DNA of 43,301 nt from Rubrivivax sp. (GTDB taxonomy: Bacteria; Pseudomonadota; Gammaproteobacteria; Burkholderiales; Burkholderiaceae_C), in contig JALHMT010000044.1 in assembly GCA_022843905.1 (NCBI GenBank), positions 1 through 43,301 of the forward strand, in the 5' to 3' direction. Below are positions 42,900 to 43,301 of this stretch, one piece after another. The stretch's first letter is position 1, and every line of letters starts with the position of its first letter. The translations under genes were made by a program, and so were the position numbers. Under the pieces are notes generated by a model that worked only from the letters and a program-made list of their open reading frames with translations, ran no database searches and had not been told where the DNA came from.

Positions 42900-43301
42900 T
42901 CAGGAAGCCATCCGAGTTGCCTGGCCCGGCGCGCGCTGGATCAGCGCCACAGCGAACTTGTCGACGCCGAATCTCATCGTGCCGCGGAAATTGATGTGCG
43001 AGAAGTGCGCTGGGCCGATGCGGCGCAGCCAGTCGTCGTCGACCGGGATGCCGTCTCGCTTGAGCCTCTGGACCACCTCGTGCATCCGGGCGGTGTTCCA
43101 GGCCAGAACAATGTTCGTCAGCAGGGCGTGCGAACCGGAGATCGCCTTCATCTCGTCGCGGCGCCTGCCACGCTCGGGCGCCACCTTGCCTGAGTACACG
43201 GCGCGCTGCAGCTGATGCACCGACTCACCCCGGTTCAGCAAGGTATGGATCTCGCGCCGGAAGTCCTCGATGCCGATGTAGTCGCACAGGAACACGGTTC
43301 G
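42900..43301 (-). CDS. tnpA: Tn3-family transposase, C-terminal part (runs off the window)
   Basis: About 134 residues up to the window edge, open at the 5' side. REIHTLLNRGESVHQLQRAVYSGKV, GSHALLTNIVLAWNTARMHEVV and RIGPAHFSHINFRGTMRFGVDKFA are the C-terminal signature of Tn3-family DDE transposases. The natural stop at 42900 shows the 3' end is intact. The adjacent ParDE-type pair is a common passenger of Tn3 transposons. I found no typical 38-bp GGGG-starting terminal repeat in 41882-42899, so the left end of the transposon is lost or unrecognised. Confidence 0.85.
   Translation of the reverse strand, partial: RTVFLCDYIGIEDFRREIHTLLNRGESVHQLQRAVYSGKVAPERGRRRDEMKAISGSHALLTNIVLAWNTARMHEVVQRLKRDGIPVDDDWLRRIGPAHFSHINFRGTMRFGVDKFAVALIQRAPGQATRMAS

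Overview
The window looks like a chromosomal segment of a high-GC betaproteobacterium of the Burkholderiales type. This rests on the dense GC-rich coding, the family relationships of the genes, a PEP-CTERM-like tail and the style of the intergenic repeat. I could not run a search, so the genus is not claimed.

Layout. (1) 118-3632: a Recombinase-In-Trio (RIT) element, three overlapping tyrosine recombinase genes between 29-bp perfect inverted repeats, abutting a dispersed intergenic repeat whose second copy lies near 42.0-42.1 kb. (2) 3.8-15.3 kb: two ECF sigma factor modules. The first (6013-6546) heads an operon encoding a membrane-anchored protein and a SorAB-like sulfite dehydrogenase with its cytochrome. 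The second (9478-9981, anti-sigma 8532-9458) follows a small lipoprotein gene. Around them are secreted proteins: two YVTN-type beta-propellers, a DUF305 protein, an NTF2-like protein, a secreted metallo-beta-lactamase-fold protein and unknowns. Six matching promoter-like sites fall into two classes. Four carry GGAATRNN-N14-CGTC and two carry GGAATGAA-N14-GCTCTT, and each class has a site upstream of one of the two sigma genes. (3) 15.4-17.8 kb: a YeiH-type exporter with a small membrane protein, divergent from a LysR regulator, the same pairing as yeiH/yeiE in E. coli. (4) 18005-21521: a second, diverged RIT element with the same end architecture. (5) 21.8-27.6 kb: a TPP-riboswitch-led thiamin operon, thiC-thiO-thiS-thiG-thiDE. 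(6) 40.7 down to 27.7 kb on the minus strand: a cobalamin-riboswitch-led run of btuB, cobU, btuF, btuC, btuD, cobO, a DUF71 ATPase, a DUF1636 protein, cbiB, cobD, cobT, cobS, cobC and cobQ, mostly overlapping by a few bases. bluB (lower-ligand synthesis) is divergent from it. (7) 41.6-43.3 kb: a degraded stretch with a PEP-CTERM-like tail and the second repeat copy, then a ParDE-type toxin-antitoxin pair and the 3' end of a Tn3-family transposase that runs off the window.

Functionally the window joins a sulfite/envelope-stress block with two cofactor blocks. Corrinoid is imported by BtuB and BtuFCD, adenosylated by CobO, and completed through CobQ, CbiB, CobD, CobU, CobS, CobT and CobC, using the DMB made by BluB. 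No corrin-ring synthesis genes are present here, so the block serves salvage and late assembly. The two RIT elements and the Tn3/TA remnant mark where mobile DNA has entered between otherwise housekeeping blocks.

The most original observation is the pair of ECF promoter classes with fixed spacing. It predicts two small regulons from sequence alone, including an ECF-controlled sulfite dehydrogenase and a probably leaderless sigma factor mRNA.
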